This document shows, one piece after another, positions 49,188-58,727 of a DNA stretch of 64,000 nt. Below the pieces are notes generated by a model. It searched no databases, had not been told where the DNA came from, and worked only from the letters and a program-made list of their open reading frames with translations. The stretch is from Acidimicrobiales bacterium (GTDB taxonomy: Bacteria; Actinomycetota; Acidimicrobiia; Acidimicrobiales; Aldehydirespiratoraceae), in assembly GCA_033344915.1 (NCBI GenBank), contig JAWPML010000001.1:310001-374000 (forward strand). The letters are read 5' to 3'. A program made the position numbers and the translations under genes. The first letter of the stretch is position 1. Each line of letters opens with the position of its first letter.

Positions 49188-50330
49188 ATGGCCGGACCGC
49201 TGGCTGGCGTGAGGGTGATCGAACTCGCCGGGCTCGGCGCGTTGCCCTTCGGCACTCTGAAGTTGGCGGACATGGGTGCCGAAGTCGTTCGGGTCGATCG
49301 GCTCGCCGAGGTGCCGGCGGAGAAGGTTCCCGGCCCGTACTCGTCGTGGGACCGCGGTCGCCGGTCGATCGCCGTTGATCTCAAACAGCCGTCGGGGGTC
49401 GAGACGGTGCTCCGGCTTGCGGAGGACGCCGATGTCTTCCTCGAGGCCTTTCGCCCTGGTGTCACCGAGCGGCTCGGAGTCGGGCCGGACGAGGTGATGG
49501 CCCGCAATCCAGCGATCGTGTACGGACGCCTCACCGGATGGGGCCAGACCGGAGTGTTGGCCCCGAGCGCCGGTCACTCGCTGAACTATGAAGCGATCAC
49601 CGGCGTCATCGGTAGCGTCGGCCCGGCCGGCGGGCCACCCGTACCGGTCATGCAGCTCCTCGGCGACTTCGCCGGGGGCGGGTTGACCATGGCCTTCGGT
49701 GTCATGTGCGCTCTGTGGGAAGCCAAGCAGTCAGGGCGCGGGCAGGTGGTCGACGCCGCGATGACCGATGGCGTGGCGTCGCTCGCCAGCGTGTTCTACG
49801 GCATGCAGGCGAGTGGTATGCACACCACCGATCTCGGCACGAACCTCTTCGACGGCGGCTCACCCTTTTACACCGTGTACGAATGTGCCGATGGGGGGTA
49901 CATGTCGATCGCGCCGATCGAGCCCCACTTCTATGCGCTGATGCTCGAGACCATCGGCATCGATCAACGCGATCTGCCACCGCAGTACGACCGGGAGACG
50001 TGGCCCGAAGTCAAGGCCGTGATCCAAGCCAAGTTCCTGGAGCGGACGCGCGATGAGTGGTGCGAGCTCCTGGAGGGCACCGATTGCTGTGCGGCGCCCG
50101 TGCTCAGTTTCGACGAAGCGCGCGAGTACGCCCATCATCGGGATCGGGGCACCTTCGTCGGAGAGAGTCACACGGAGGTCGTGCCGGTCCCGATTCTGTC
50201 GCGCACGCCAGGTGAGATCCGCCCGTCGCCGGCTTGGGTCGGTGCCGACACGGATGACGTGCTCACGGACTGGGGCTTCTCCGAATCGGAGATCTCGTCC
50301 CTGCGGTCCACTGGTGCGGTCGGTGGTTGA
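49188..50330 (+). CDS. CaiB/BaiF CoA-transferase (alpha-methylacyl-CoA racemase-like)
   Basis: A 380-residue single-unit class III CoA-transferase. AGPLAGVRVIELAGLGALPF starts the Rossmann part, DVFLEAFRPGVTERLGVG and IVYGRLTGWGQTGVLAP are family hallmarks, and the catalytic Asp is in QLLGDFAGGGLTMAFGV. The pattern GHSLNYEAITGV with YGMQASG is close to alpha-methylacyl-CoA racemases, which epimerise 2-methyl branched acyl-CoAs. It is followed, with at most one base between, by the PLP-fold gene. Confidence 0.88.
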   Translation: MAGPLAGVRVIELAGLGALPFGTLKLADMGAEVVRVDRLAEVPAEKVPGPYSSWDRGRRSIAVDLKQPSGVETVLRLAEDADVFLEAFRPGVTERLGVGPDEVMARNPAIVYGRLTGWGQTGVLAPSAGHSLNYEAITGVIGSVGPAGGPPVPVMQLLGDFAGGGLTMAFGVMCALWEAKQSGRGQVVDAAMTDGVASLASVFYGMQASGMHTTDLGTNLFDGGSPFYTVYECADGGYMSIAPIEPHFYALMLETIGIDQRDLPPQYDRETWPEVKAVIQAKFLERTRDEWCELLEGTDCCAAPVLSFDEAREYAHHRDRGTFVGESHTEVVPVPILSRTPGEIRPSPAWVGADTDDVLTDWGFSESEISSLRSTGAVGG

Positions 50331-50331
50331 C

Positions 50332-51252
50332 GTGACGATCGACCTGGACCGAGTCACCCAGGCGGCCGGCGCGATACCGCGTCCGTTCGTGGGATCGCCG
50401 CAGTATCGAAGCGAGCCGCTGAGTCGTCTGCTCGGGGTCGAGTTGATCCTGAAGGTCGAAACCATCAATCCGACCGGCACGGTCGCGAGTCGCGGTGCCG
50501 AATGGTGGTTCGAGTGCCATCGGGACGTTCATCGGGTCGTCTGTGCCAGCGCCGATGACTTCGGTGTCGCAATGGCCAACGCAGGCCGGAACCGAGGGAT
50601 CGATGTCGAACTCTTCGGCCCGCTCGACGCTGATCCCAGCAAGGTCGAGAGCCTTCGCCACGCGGGCACCATCGTGCGGCTCGACGGCACGACTGCCGAC
50701 GAGACCAGGGCGGAGGCGCAGCGCTACTCCCGCATGGTGGATGCGTTGTTCATCGATGACGGCGATCACATCGAGCTCGCCGAGGGCGCGGCCACGATGG
50801 CCGCGGAGCTCGACAGCGACAACGGCGACATCGACGCGATCTTCGTTCCGATCGGGCGGGGGACCCTCGCCCACGGCACCGGTGCCTGGTGCCACGACCG
50901 CATGCCGCGGACGCGTGTCGTCGGCGTCGGGGCGGAACGGGCGCCCGGCACGGTACACAGCGTGCGGGAGGGTCGGCTCGTACGGACGCCGGTAACCCCC
51001 GGGGCCGGCGCGCCGGAGATGTCGGTCTCGGCACCATCAGAATTGATCGTGGTGCCCTTGTCCGACGCACTCGACGACACCGCGCTGGTCAACGACCGCC
51101 ATCTCGAGCAGGCCGCGGTCGCACTCCTGGCTCACGAGGGCATCCGAGCGTCGCTCGATGGCAGCGCCGCCCTCGCGGCGGCGGCACTCGCCGCTCCGGA
51201 CATGCGTGGGGCCAGGATCGTCGTGCCGGTCACCGGACGGGCCGCGGGCTGA
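50332..51252 (+). CDS. Fold-type II PLP-enzyme-like protein missing the catalytic lysine
   Basis: A 306-residue protein resembling threonine dehydratase/serine racemase. The conserved KxExxNPTGSFKxRGA reads KVETINPTGTVASRGAEWWF, so the Schiff-base lysine is replaced (Val-Ala-Ser). The usual glycine-rich phosphate loop is also weak (VPIGRGTLAHGTGAWC). It therefore cannot work as a normal PLP enzyme and may be a binding or regulatory protein. GTG 50323 or 50332 is the start. Position after a CoA-transferase suggests co-expression. Confidence 0.65.
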   Translation: MTIDLDRVTQAAGAIPRPFVGSPQYRSEPLSRLLGVELILKVETINPTGTVASRGAEWWFECHRDVHRVVCASADDFGVAMANAGRNRGIDVELFGPLDADPSKVESLRHAGTIVRLDGTTADETRAEAQRYSRMVDALFIDDGDHIELAEGAATMAAELDSDNGDIDAIFVPIGRGTLAHGTGAWCHDRMPRTRVVGVGAERAPGTVHSVREGRLVRTPVTPGAGAPEMSVSAPSELIVVPLSDALDDTALVNDRHLEQAAVALLAHEGIRASLDGSAALAAAALAAPDMRGARIVVPVTGRAAG

Positions 51253-51254
51253 GC

Positions 51255-53762
51255 TCAGCGCCGCCGTTTCGCCCGGCTCGTCGGAGCTGCAGATGCGGGA
51301 TCCTCCGGCCACTCGTGCTTCGGATAGCGACCGCGGAGTTCGCTGCGTACCGCCTGGTAGCTGTCTGACCAGAACGACGCGAGATCGCTCGTGACCTGGA
51401 CCGGCCGATGCGCCGGGGAGAGCAGATGGAGGACGAGCGTGACGGCACCGTTTGCGATCGTCGGGGTCGTGTCCAACCCGAACATCTCCTGCAATCGCAC
51501 AGCCAGCACCGGGCCCTCCGGCGCCGAATAGTCGACGGGGATGCGGGAACCCGACGGCACGGTGATGTGCGTGGGCGCGAGCCGGTCGACATCGCGGACC
51601 TGACGCCAGTCGAGTCGGTTGTTCAGCGCTGACTTCAGATCGATCATCTCGAGGTCGGCCCGCCGCCGAGCACCGGCCAGCGCAGGCGCAAGCCACGTTT
51701 CGAGTTCCTCCGCGAGCGCGTCGTCGCCGACATCGGGCCAGTTCTCCCCGTCGACATGATGGAGAAACGCCAATCGCTCCCGCCAGCGCCTGTCCGCTTC
51801 ACGCCACCCGAGGAGACCGAGCCCCTCGCGCCGGACACCGGCGAGCAGCGCCTCGCGGACGGCATCCGGATCGGGGTCGTCGTCGGGGCTGCGGCGCAGT
51901 ACGAGCGCACCGAGCCGTTCCTGGCGTTCGAAGGCGACGTCGCGGGACCGACGATCCCATTCGCCTCGTACGAGTTCTTCGATCCGGTCGGCGTGAAGCG
52001 TCTCGAGGTCGTCCCGATCGATCGGAGCCGCCGTGACGATCCGGGCGTCGGCCCCCATCCCGTCGGTCTCGGCGACCGCCAGGTACGGCTCCCGGGCGAG
52101 GGCGTCGTCGGCCGGCGTTGCAACGCCGGCACCCGATGCCAGCAGAAAGCTTCCGGCGTCGGCTCGGCGTTGCGCGAGCCGATCGGGGTAGGCGAGCGAC
52201 ACGAGCGACCCGACCATCTCGACATCCGGCGGTTCTTTCGCATCCAGACGCCGGCGCCAGCGCCGGGCGAGTTCCTGTGCCCGTCGCCGCCGACCCTCGT
52301 CGATGCCGCGCCCGCCCTGTTCCAACGCCTCGACCCGAAGCCGGAGATCAGTCGGCCGGTCACGACCGGTGAGCAGGTCCCGGTCGGCCAGTACGGCGGC
52401 CAGATCGCATGCCGTGCCGCCGAGTCCGAGCTGATCGCCACGGATCATCATGTGGGCGAGGCGCGGTTCCGCCCCGAGCGCGATGATCTCGCGTCCATGG
52501 GCCGTGATGCGGCGATCGTCGTCGAGCGCGCCCAACGTCGTGAGGACGCCACGCGCGGCCGCAAGCGCGGCCGCGGGCGGGGGGTCGACGAACGGAATCT
52601 CGTGCGCGTCGACCGCGCCCCACGCCGCGATCTGGAGCGCGAGCGACGTCAGATCCGCGGTGAGGATCTCGGGCGGCTCGTCGGCCCGCCGTCGGCCCTG
52701 TTCGACCTCGGCCCACAGGCGAACACAGACACCCGGCCCCTGCCGTCCGGCGCGCCCGCGGCGTTGGTCCGTTGCCGCTTGGCTCGCATTGACGGTGCGA
52801 AGTCGGCTCATCCCGCGTCCGATGTCGGTTTCGGGACGGCGTCGCCGACCGGTGTCGATGACGATCCGCACGCCCTCGATGGTCACGCTCGTCTCCGCGA
52901 TGGGGGTGGACAACACCACCTTGCGGACCCCTCGGGATGCCGGCCGCAGCGCTCGGTCCTGTTCAGCGGGGGGCAGCGAACCGTGGAGCGGCATGATCGT
53001 GCACCCGGGTGGAAGCCGCCCGCCGAGCGCCCGGGCGGTGCGGTTGATGTCGCCCACCCCCGCGAGGAAGACCAACACATCTCCCGAGTGGGCTGCCACA
53101 GCCTCGACGATGGCGTCGGCCGTGTCCTCGGCGGGGGCCCGACCGGGCGACGGCACCCGATACGTCGTCTCGACCGGGTGGAGCGGCGAGTCCACGTGCA
53201 CGATCTCGGCGCCTTCGAGCTGCTGCGCAATCGTCTCGCCGTCGATGGTGGCCGACATCAAGACCAGCCGGAGGTCCGGGCGCAGGGCGCTGCGCGTCTC
53301 GCGGGTGAACGCGAGCGCCGTGTCCGCGTGGAGGCTTCGTTCGTGGAACTCGTCGAAGATCACCGCGCCGACGCCTTCCAGCGCCGGGTCATCGATCAGC
53401 ATTCGGCTCAAGACGCCCTCCGTGACCACCTCGAGTCGCGTTCCCGCACCGATCCGCGTATCGAAGCGGGTGCGCACACCAACGAGGTCGCCCACCTCGC
53501 TGCCGAGCTCGTCGGCGATCCGTTCGGCCGCGGCGCGAGCGGCCACTCGGCGCGGCTCCAGCATCAACAGTCGTTGGCCGGTCAGCCAGTCGGCACCGAT
53601 GAGAGCGGGAGGTACGCGGGTGGTCTTACCGGTGCCGGGTGGAGCTTCGAGGACGACGGCCCGATTCGCCGACAGGTGTTCCTCGATGCGCGGGAGTGCG
53701 GCGTCGACCGGAAGGTCGGTGGGCTCGCCCACTCCGGACTCAGCCCCTGCCTGCCGCGGCAC
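51255..53762 (-). CDS. hrpB: ATP-dependent helicase HrpB
   Basis: An 835-residue DEAH/RHA-type helicase. The Walker A motif is APPGTGKTTRV (residues 40-50), the Walker B VIFDEFHERSL is the HrpB-specific DEFH form, motif III is LMSATID, and motif VI is QRRGRAGRQGPG. The long C-terminal region with SALNNRLDWRQVRDVDRLAP, THITVPSGSRIPVDYS and HRPVQVTSDLASFW is diagnostic for HrpB. RNA-related function is poorly defined. GTG 53762 overlaps the upstream gene by 23 bases; GTG 53732 is an alternative. Confidence 0.93.
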   Translation of the reverse strand: MPRQAGAESGVGEPTDLPVDAALPRIEEHLSANRAVVLEAPPGTGKTTRVPPALIGADWLTGQRLLMLEPRRVAARAAAERIADELGSEVGDLVGVRTRFDTRIGAGTRLEVVTEGVLSRMLIDDPALEGVGAVIFDEFHERSLHADTALAFTRETRSALRPDLRLVLMSATIDGETIAQQLEGAEIVHVDSPLHPVETTYRVPSPGRAPAEDTADAIVEAVAAHSGDVLVFLAGVGDINRTARALGGRLPPGCTIMPLHGSLPPAEQDRALRPASRGVRKVVLSTPIAETSVTIEGVRIVIDTGRRRRPETDIGRGMSRLRTVNASQAATDQRRGRAGRQGPGVCVRLWAEVEQGRRRADEPPEILTADLTSLALQIAAWGAVDAHEIPFVDPPPAAALAAARGVLTTLGALDDDRRITAHGREIIALGAEPRLAHMMIRGDQLGLGGTACDLAAVLADRDLLTGRDRPTDLRLRVEALEQGGRGIDEGRRRRAQELARRWRRRLDAKEPPDVEMVGSLVSLAYPDRLAQRRADAGSFLLASGAGVATPADDALAREPYLAVAETDGMGADARIVTAAPIDRDDLETLHADRIEELVRGEWDRRSRDVAFERQERLGALVLRRSPDDDPDPDAVREALLAGVRREGLGLLGWREADRRWRERLAFLHHVDGENWPDVGDDALAEELETWLAPALAGARRRADLEMIDLKSALNNRLDWRQVRDVDRLAPTHITVPSGSRIPVDYSAPEGPVLAVRLQEMFGLDTTPTIANGAVTLVLHLLSPAHRPVQVTSDLASFWSDSYQAVRSELRGRYPKHEWPEDPASAAPTSRAKRRR

Positions 53763-54411
53763 TCATCGAACGCACGGCGGCGGCGACAGCTTCGGGATGT
53801 GAGCGCATCACGTAGTGCCGCGCACCCTCGACCGTTGTGCGTTCCGCGTGCGGGAGCTTCTTCTCCATGTAGTCGTTCGCGCCGAGATAGGCCTTGTCGC
53901 CGTCACCGATGACGAGGGCGAGCGGCAAGGTCAGCTCGGTCATGCGATCGATCACCATGGAGTCCACATGGAACGCGACAGCGGCCGCCACCTCCGGGAT
54001 GTCGTAGTCCTTGGCGTTCTCGCGGACGCGTCGGTTCCAGCTCTCGCGCGCCTCCGGATCGCGGAATCCCGGCCCCGTCGATACGAGGACCATCGCGCCG
54101 ATCGCGCCGGGACGGGTCAGCGCGTACGCCATGCCGAGGTAACCCCCCAGGGAATGCCCGACGAGCACCACCGGCGCGTCGAGCGTCGAGAGGACTCGAT
54201 CGAGGTCCTCCAGGAGCGCTTCGCGCTCGTAGTCGGCCGGGTCCTCGCTGACCGGTGATCCTCCATGACCCGGGAGATCCACGGCGACGCAGGTGTGGTC
54301 GTCCAGGAGGTCGATCGCCGGCGTCCAGACGTCCGCGTCCGAGTCGAGACCGTGGACGAAGAGCACGGTCGGGCCCGAGCCGCGGGTCACGACATTGAGG
54401 TCAGTGGTCAT
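53740..54411 (-). CDS. Alpha/beta-hydrolase
   Basis: A 223-residue hydrolase with LFVHGLDSDADVWTPAIDLL as oxyanion region, AVDLPGHGGSP, nucleophile elbow VLVGHSLGGYLGMAY, acid in LVIGDGDKAYLG and His in EGARHYVMRSHPEA. The lid is short. Relatives include 3-oxoadipate enol-lactonase-like enzymes. It is 19 bases downstream of the enoyl-CoA hydratase gene and overlaps hrpB, so the three are likely one transcript. Confidence 0.85.
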   Translation of the reverse strand: MTTDLNVVTRGSGPTVLFVHGLDSDADVWTPAIDLLDDHTCVAVDLPGHGGSPVSEDPADYEREALLEDLDRVLSTLDAPVVLVGHSLGGYLGMAYALTRPGAIGAMVLVSTGPGFRDPEARESWNRRVRENAKDYDIPEVAAAVAFHVDSMVIDRMTELTLPLALVIGDGDKAYLGANDYMEKKLPHAERTTVEGARHYVMRSHPEAVAAAVRSMSAAAGRG

Positions 54412-54430
54412 GAGTCAGTTCTCCGAGCAG

Positions 54431-55201
54431 TCAGCGGCCATGGAAGGTGGCGTGGCGTTTGTCGAGGAAGGCCTGGACGCCTTCGCGGAAGTCCTCGCTG
54501 TCGTAGCAGGCGCGTCGCGCTTCGGACGCCACATCATCGAGGTGGCCGCGGCCGAACGAGTCGACGCTCAGTTTCGTGGCGCGATGGGTCAACGGAGCGA
54601 GACGAGCGATCTTCGCCGCGAGCGCGCTCACGTGGTCCTCCAGGTCGGCCTTGGTGACGACCTCCTGCAGGAGCCCGATTGCTTCCGCGTGTGCTGCGTC
54701 GAAGACCTTCGCGGTGTACAGCAGCAGCTTCGCCTGAGCGGGCCCGATGAGCTCGACGAGTCGATGGAGCGCGTCTCGCGGGTACGCGAGGCCGAGACGA
54801 GCGGGCGGCACGGCGAAGGTTGCGTCATCGGCCGCGATCCGGATGTCGCAATGGAGTGCCATCGCTATGCCACCGCCCATGCACGGACCGTGGATCGCCG
54901 CGATGACCGGCACCGGGATGGCGGCGAGCGCCTCCCACGCCGCGTGTTCCGCGTCGTCGTAGGACTGGGCCTGCTCGCCGAGCCGGCGGGTCGGGAACTC
55001 GCTGATGTCGGACCCCGCCCCGAAAGCCTCCTGCCCGGCACCGCGCAGCACGATGACCCGTACGTCCGGGTCGGCGAGCAGCTCGCGGGTCGCCCCCGGC
55101 ACCGCGGCGTACATGTCCGCGGACATGGCGTTGCGGCGCGTCGGGTTGTCGATGATCAGCGTTCCGACCGCGCCATCGCGCTGTATTCCGATCCCCGGCA
55201 C
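54431..55201 (-). CDS. Enoyl-CoA hydratase/isomerase
   Basis: A 256-residue crotonase-fold protein from GTG 55201: GTLIIDNPTRRNAMSADMY, GAGSDISEFPTRRLGEQAQ and IHGPCMGGGIAMALHCDIRIA (oxyanion hole). AVPPARLGLAYPRDALHRLV covers the substrate helix; the classical catalytic glutamates are not obvious, so hydratase activity is uncertain. The longer frame to 55300 would overlap the c-di-GMP gene and begins with unrelated residues, hence the shorter start. Confidence 0.83.
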   Translation of the reverse strand: MPGIGIQRDGAVGTLIIDNPTRRNAMSADMYAAVPGATRELLADPDVRVIVLRGAGQEAFGAGSDISEFPTRRLGEQAQSYDDAEHAAWEALAAIPVPVIAAIHGPCMGGGIAMALHCDIRIAADDATFAVPPARLGLAYPRDALHRLVELIGPAQAKLLLYTAKVFDAAHAEAIGLLQEVVTKADLEDHVSALAAKIARLAPLTHRATKLSVDSFGRGHLDDVASEARRACYDSEDFREGVQAFLDKRHATFHGR

Positions 55202-55244
55202 CCCCGCAGCCTGCCAGACGGCGCGAGTCGAGGTGGTGTCGGCG

Positions 55245-58200
55245 TCAGTGGGAGTGGCCCGCGAGTGCTTCGCCGTCGAGCTCGCGTGAGAGGAGCCCAC
55301 CGATCGTGGACGCGTCGGCCGGTCGTGCGAAGTAGTAGCCCTGCCCGAGGCGACAGCCCAGCGCCAAGAGTCGCTTGTGCTGGTCGGGAACCTCGATGCC
55401 CTCGGCTACCGTCTCCGCCCCCATGCCGGCGGCGATGTTGAGCACGGTGGAGACGATCGTGGAGTCGTCCTGGGTCTCGAGCCGGGCGACGAACGACTGA
55501 TCGATCTTGAGGATGTCCGCCGAGAACTCATCGGCGTACTTCAGCGTGGCGTAGCCGGTTCCGAAGTCATCGATCGCCACACGGAGGCCAGCGGCGCGGA
55601 GTGCATCGATTCGTTGTACGACGAGCTCGAAGTCGTTGATGAGTGCGGACTCGGTCAACTCGAGCACGACGGCCGAACGTTCGATGCCCGAGCTGTCGAC
55701 CAGCTCGAGCACCTCGGCCACGATCCCGTCGCGCTGGAGCTGAACCGGGGAGATGTTCACGCTGGCATAGATGTCATGCCCGCGACGGCGCCACAGAGCG
55801 ACCTGGGCGAGGGCGGTTTCGAGCACCTTGCGCCCGAGGGGCACGATGAGGCCGTTGCGCTCTGCGAGCGGGATGAAGGACGCCGGGCTGACCATCCCGC
55901 GTTCGGGGTGGTTCCAGCGCACGAGCGCCTCGACTCCTGCCGTCTTGCCGGAGAACAGGTCAAGGATCGGCTGGTAGTGCACTGTCAGCTCGTCGCCCTC
56001 GATCGCGGCGGCGAGCGAGTTCGAGATCTCGAACCGCTCGAAGGTCTGCTCGGCCATTCCGGACTCGAAGAGCGCCCAGCGGCCCTTGCCCTTGGCCTTC
56101 GCTTCGTACATGGCGACATCGGCGGCCCGAAGGAGATCCTCGGGCGTCTGGCTACCGTCCTCGTCCATGGCGATGCCGACACTGACCCCCAAACGCACCT
56201 CGTGGCCCATGAGGTCCACCGGGCGGCTCAGTTCCTCGACGATCCGGTCGGCGACCAGCGTGACATCGGAATCCGTGTAGACGTCGGTCAGAAGCACGGC
56301 GAACTCGTCACCACCGAACCGGGCGGCCCGGTCGTGGAGGCGCAGGCGCCCGAGAAGCCGTGACGAGATCTCGACCAGGACCTGGTCGCCGGCCGCGTGC
56401 CCCAGCGAATCGTTGATGTTCTTGAAGTCGTCGAGATCGATGAAGAGCGCTGCCACCCGGCTCCCCGCACGGCGGTCTGTCCGCAGCGCCGCTTCGAGCT
56501 GCTTCGTGAACTGCACCCGGCTGCCGAGCCCGGTGAGGTCATCGTGCAGGACCTGATGGCGGAGGTCGTCCTCGAGCTGCTTGCGGACGGTGATGTCACG
56601 GATGTTGAGGACCAGTCCGCGCACGGAGTGGTCTTTCCGAAGGTCAGTGATGGTCACGTCGACGGTGCGTTCGTCGCCGTCGGCTCGCAGCAACGCGAGT
56701 TCGATCGTATGACTTCCTTCCATCGAGTCGAGCATCAGCGCCCGGATCTCACCGACGTTCCCGCTCTGGTTCGGCGCGATCAAGTCGAAGAAGCTCTGGC
56801 CGCGAAGGCTGCTGGGACGATGCGCGAGCAGCTCGTTCGCGGAGGGCGAGATGTACGTGAAGGTGCCACCGTCGTCGATCACGGCGATGACGTCCGAACT
56901 GTTCTGCACAAGGCCGCGGAACCACTGTTCGCTGCGCTGCAGGCCGAGCTTGGCAGCTCGTGTCTCATCGACGTCTCGTGCCGTGAGGACGACGCCGGCG
57001 ACTTCCGGGTTGTCCGAGAAGTCACGAGTCGTGACATCGAACCAGCGATATGTCCCGCCGTGGGTTCGAAGCCGAAACTCTGCAGCAACGGCGACCTCAT
57101 CGGAGGTTGACGGTGCATCGATGAGTGCGCGCAGGGCGTCGGACTCGTCTGGGTGGCACAGCACTAGCGGGTCCATCCCAATCATCTCGCTGTTGCCGAT
57201 GCTGAGCACACGCTCCGAGTTCGGTGAAGCGAACTGAACCAGACCATCGGCCCCGATTACGACCACAAGGTCCGACGACTGTTCGACGAGGGCGGACAGC
57301 CGTTGTTCAGCGCGGCGCTCAAAGCGCGCCTCCGTGAGCCGCAGCGACACGAGAGCCTGTGTAATCTGCGCGGACATAGTCTGAAGCGCGAGTCCATAGG
57401 CGGTATCGAGATTCCCGGCCACCTCCACGAGGATCCGCCCAAAGCGACCGCGGTCGCCTAGTTCCAGTTCGACGAAGTTCGAGGCCCCTGAGTCAACCGC
57501 GATCAGATCGCGTAGGTCTGGCGAAGCGGACTCCGCTTCGAGCGTGAGAATCTGCGCCGCCTCTGCTCCTTCGAGACGAATGACAAGGTGTCGGGTTGCT
57601 TCGCGTGTTCCGATGATCGCGGCGTACCGCGATGCTTCGCCGACGACAAGTCGAATTGTCTTCGATGCAGCAACTGCGATCTCGCTACCGGAGGATGCGT
57701 CGAGGAGACCTCGCCCCGACTCAGACAGCGCTGCGTCGAGGCCAGCGACTCGCTCCTTTGCTCGGAAGAGCAGCGAGATTCGGACGAGGCTGACCACCGC
57801 GAGAGCGGCGGAGCCGGTCACCAGCACAGGTAGGTCCGGCTCGGTATCTCGGACGAGGGCCGCGAGCAGCGCCATCGGAAGTGTCAGCAGTGCCGCCGCG
57901 AGCATCGCAGTCCGCACGGCAGTCAAGCGAGGCTCACGGTACTCCGGAGTCTCGACGAGAGATGGCGCAAGCGGGTGAAGAAATGCGGCGGCGCCCAAGA
58001 CGAGCGCCAATGATGTAACGACTGTGGCCGCCTCCAGGGCCCAACTGCTGCCTGTGCTGTCAAGGAGAAGGAGGATGTCGTTGGTCAGCAGCAAGCTCGA
58101 GGCAACGGCGAGCAATCGCCAACTACCGTTCCGCGTCCCAGGCCCAACGGCAAGGCGAGCGATGTGTCCGAGCAGAGTCAGCGTGAGGATCGAGTACAGG

Positions 58201-58676
58201 ACATTACCGGCGCGAGTCCATCCGTCGATCGTGCTGTCTCGGAGATAGTCGGAGAGAATCGCGCTGAAGACCACCACTGCGGTCGCGGCTGTAAGGAGGA
58301 GTCCGTCCAGTGCCGCTTCGAGATCACGACGAGTCGAGCGCAGTCGCCAGAAACTCTGGCATGCAGCGATCAAACAGATGTAGCCGAGAATCGCCGGGAT
58401 TTCGGCGTAGCTGGGGAACGGGTTCTCGACTCCGATGGATGCGCCGTGCACTAGGCGGATCACCGCAGCGACGAGAACCAAGGAAGTGCCGGCTGCAATG
58501 TACTGCCAGGGGCGATCCCGTTCGCTCCGGCTCGCTCGGTTTCGCCGCAGAATTACGGCGATCAAGAAGACCGCGGCTACAGCCTTGGCGACCGCCTGAG
58601 CGGTCTCTCCGGCGAATGTCGCGAGCGCGACAAGGCACACTCCAACAGCGATAGTCCGGAAAGAGTCCCTCCCCAT
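55245..58676 (-). CDS. Membrane GGDEF-EAL c-di-GMP enzyme with PAS sensors
   Basis: An 1143-residue protein. Residues 1-305 carry about ten hydrophobic helices, an integral-membrane sensor. A GAF-like segment (about 315-465) and two PAS domains follow (LSALVEQSSDLVVVIGADG near 475 and WFRGLVQNSSDVIAVIDDG near 600). GGDEF (ARFGGDEFAVL, residues 788-792) is intact, so it can make c-di-GMP. EAL (VEALVRW, 916-918) with DDFGTGYATL and KIDQSFV is intact, so it can degrade it. The half coding the membrane part (57.3-58.7 kb) is of visibly lower GC than the catalytic half. Confidence 0.92.
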   Translation of the reverse strand: MGRDSFRTIAVGVCLVALATFAGETAQAVAKAVAAVFLIAVILRRNRASRSERDRPWQYIAAGTSLVLVAAVIRLVHGASIGVENPFPSYAEIPAILGYICLIAACQSFWRLRSTRRDLEAALDGLLLTAATAVVVFSAILSDYLRDSTIDGWTRAGNVLYSILTLTLLGHIARLAVGPGTRNGSWRLLAVASSLLLTNDILLLLDSTGSSWALEAATVVTSLALVLGAAAFLHPLAPSLVETPEYREPRLTAVRTAMLAAALLTLPMALLAALVRDTEPDLPVLVTGSAALAVVSLVRISLLFRAKERVAGLDAALSESGRGLLDASSGSEIAVAASKTIRLVVGEASRYAAIIGTREATRHLVIRLEGAEAAQILTLEAESASPDLRDLIAVDSGASNFVELELGDRGRFGRILVEVAGNLDTAYGLALQTMSAQITQALVSLRLTEARFERRAEQRLSALVEQSSDLVVVIGADGLVQFASPNSERVLSIGNSEMIGMDPLVLCHPDESDALRALIDAPSTSDEVAVAAEFRLRTHGGTYRWFDVTTRDFSDNPEVAGVVLTARDVDETRAAKLGLQRSEQWFRGLVQNSSDVIAVIDDGGTFTYISPSANELLAHRPSSLRGQSFFDLIAPNQSGNVGEIRALMLDSMEGSHTIELALLRADGDERTVDVTITDLRKDHSVRGLVLNIRDITVRKQLEDDLRHQVLHDDLTGLGSRVQFTKQLEAALRTDRRAGSRVAALFIDLDDFKNINDSLGHAAGDQVLVEISSRLLGRLRLHDRAARFGGDEFAVLLTDVYTDSDVTLVADRIVEELSRPVDLMGHEVRLGVSVGIAMDEDGSQTPEDLLRAADVAMYEAKAKGKGRWALFESGMAEQTFERFEISNSLAAAIEGDELTVHYQPILDLFSGKTAGVEALVRWNHPERGMVSPASFIPLAERNGLIVPLGRKVLETALAQVALWRRRGHDIYASVNISPVQLQRDGIVAEVLELVDSSGIERSAVVLELTESALINDFELVVQRIDALRAAGLRVAIDDFGTGYATLKYADEFSADILKIDQSFVARLETQDDSTIVSTVLNIAAGMGAETVAEGIEVPDQHKRLLALGCRLGQGYYFARPADASTIGGLLSRELDGEALAGHSH

Positions 58677-58727
58677 ACAGCCTGGGTCGGCACTCCTGAG
58701 CCTGAAATGAGGGCCTTAGCCCAGGAT

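Noticed and set aside
51756-53912. A 718-codon plus-strand open frame
   Set aside because: It lies entirely antisense to hrpB and has no domain pattern or start signal.
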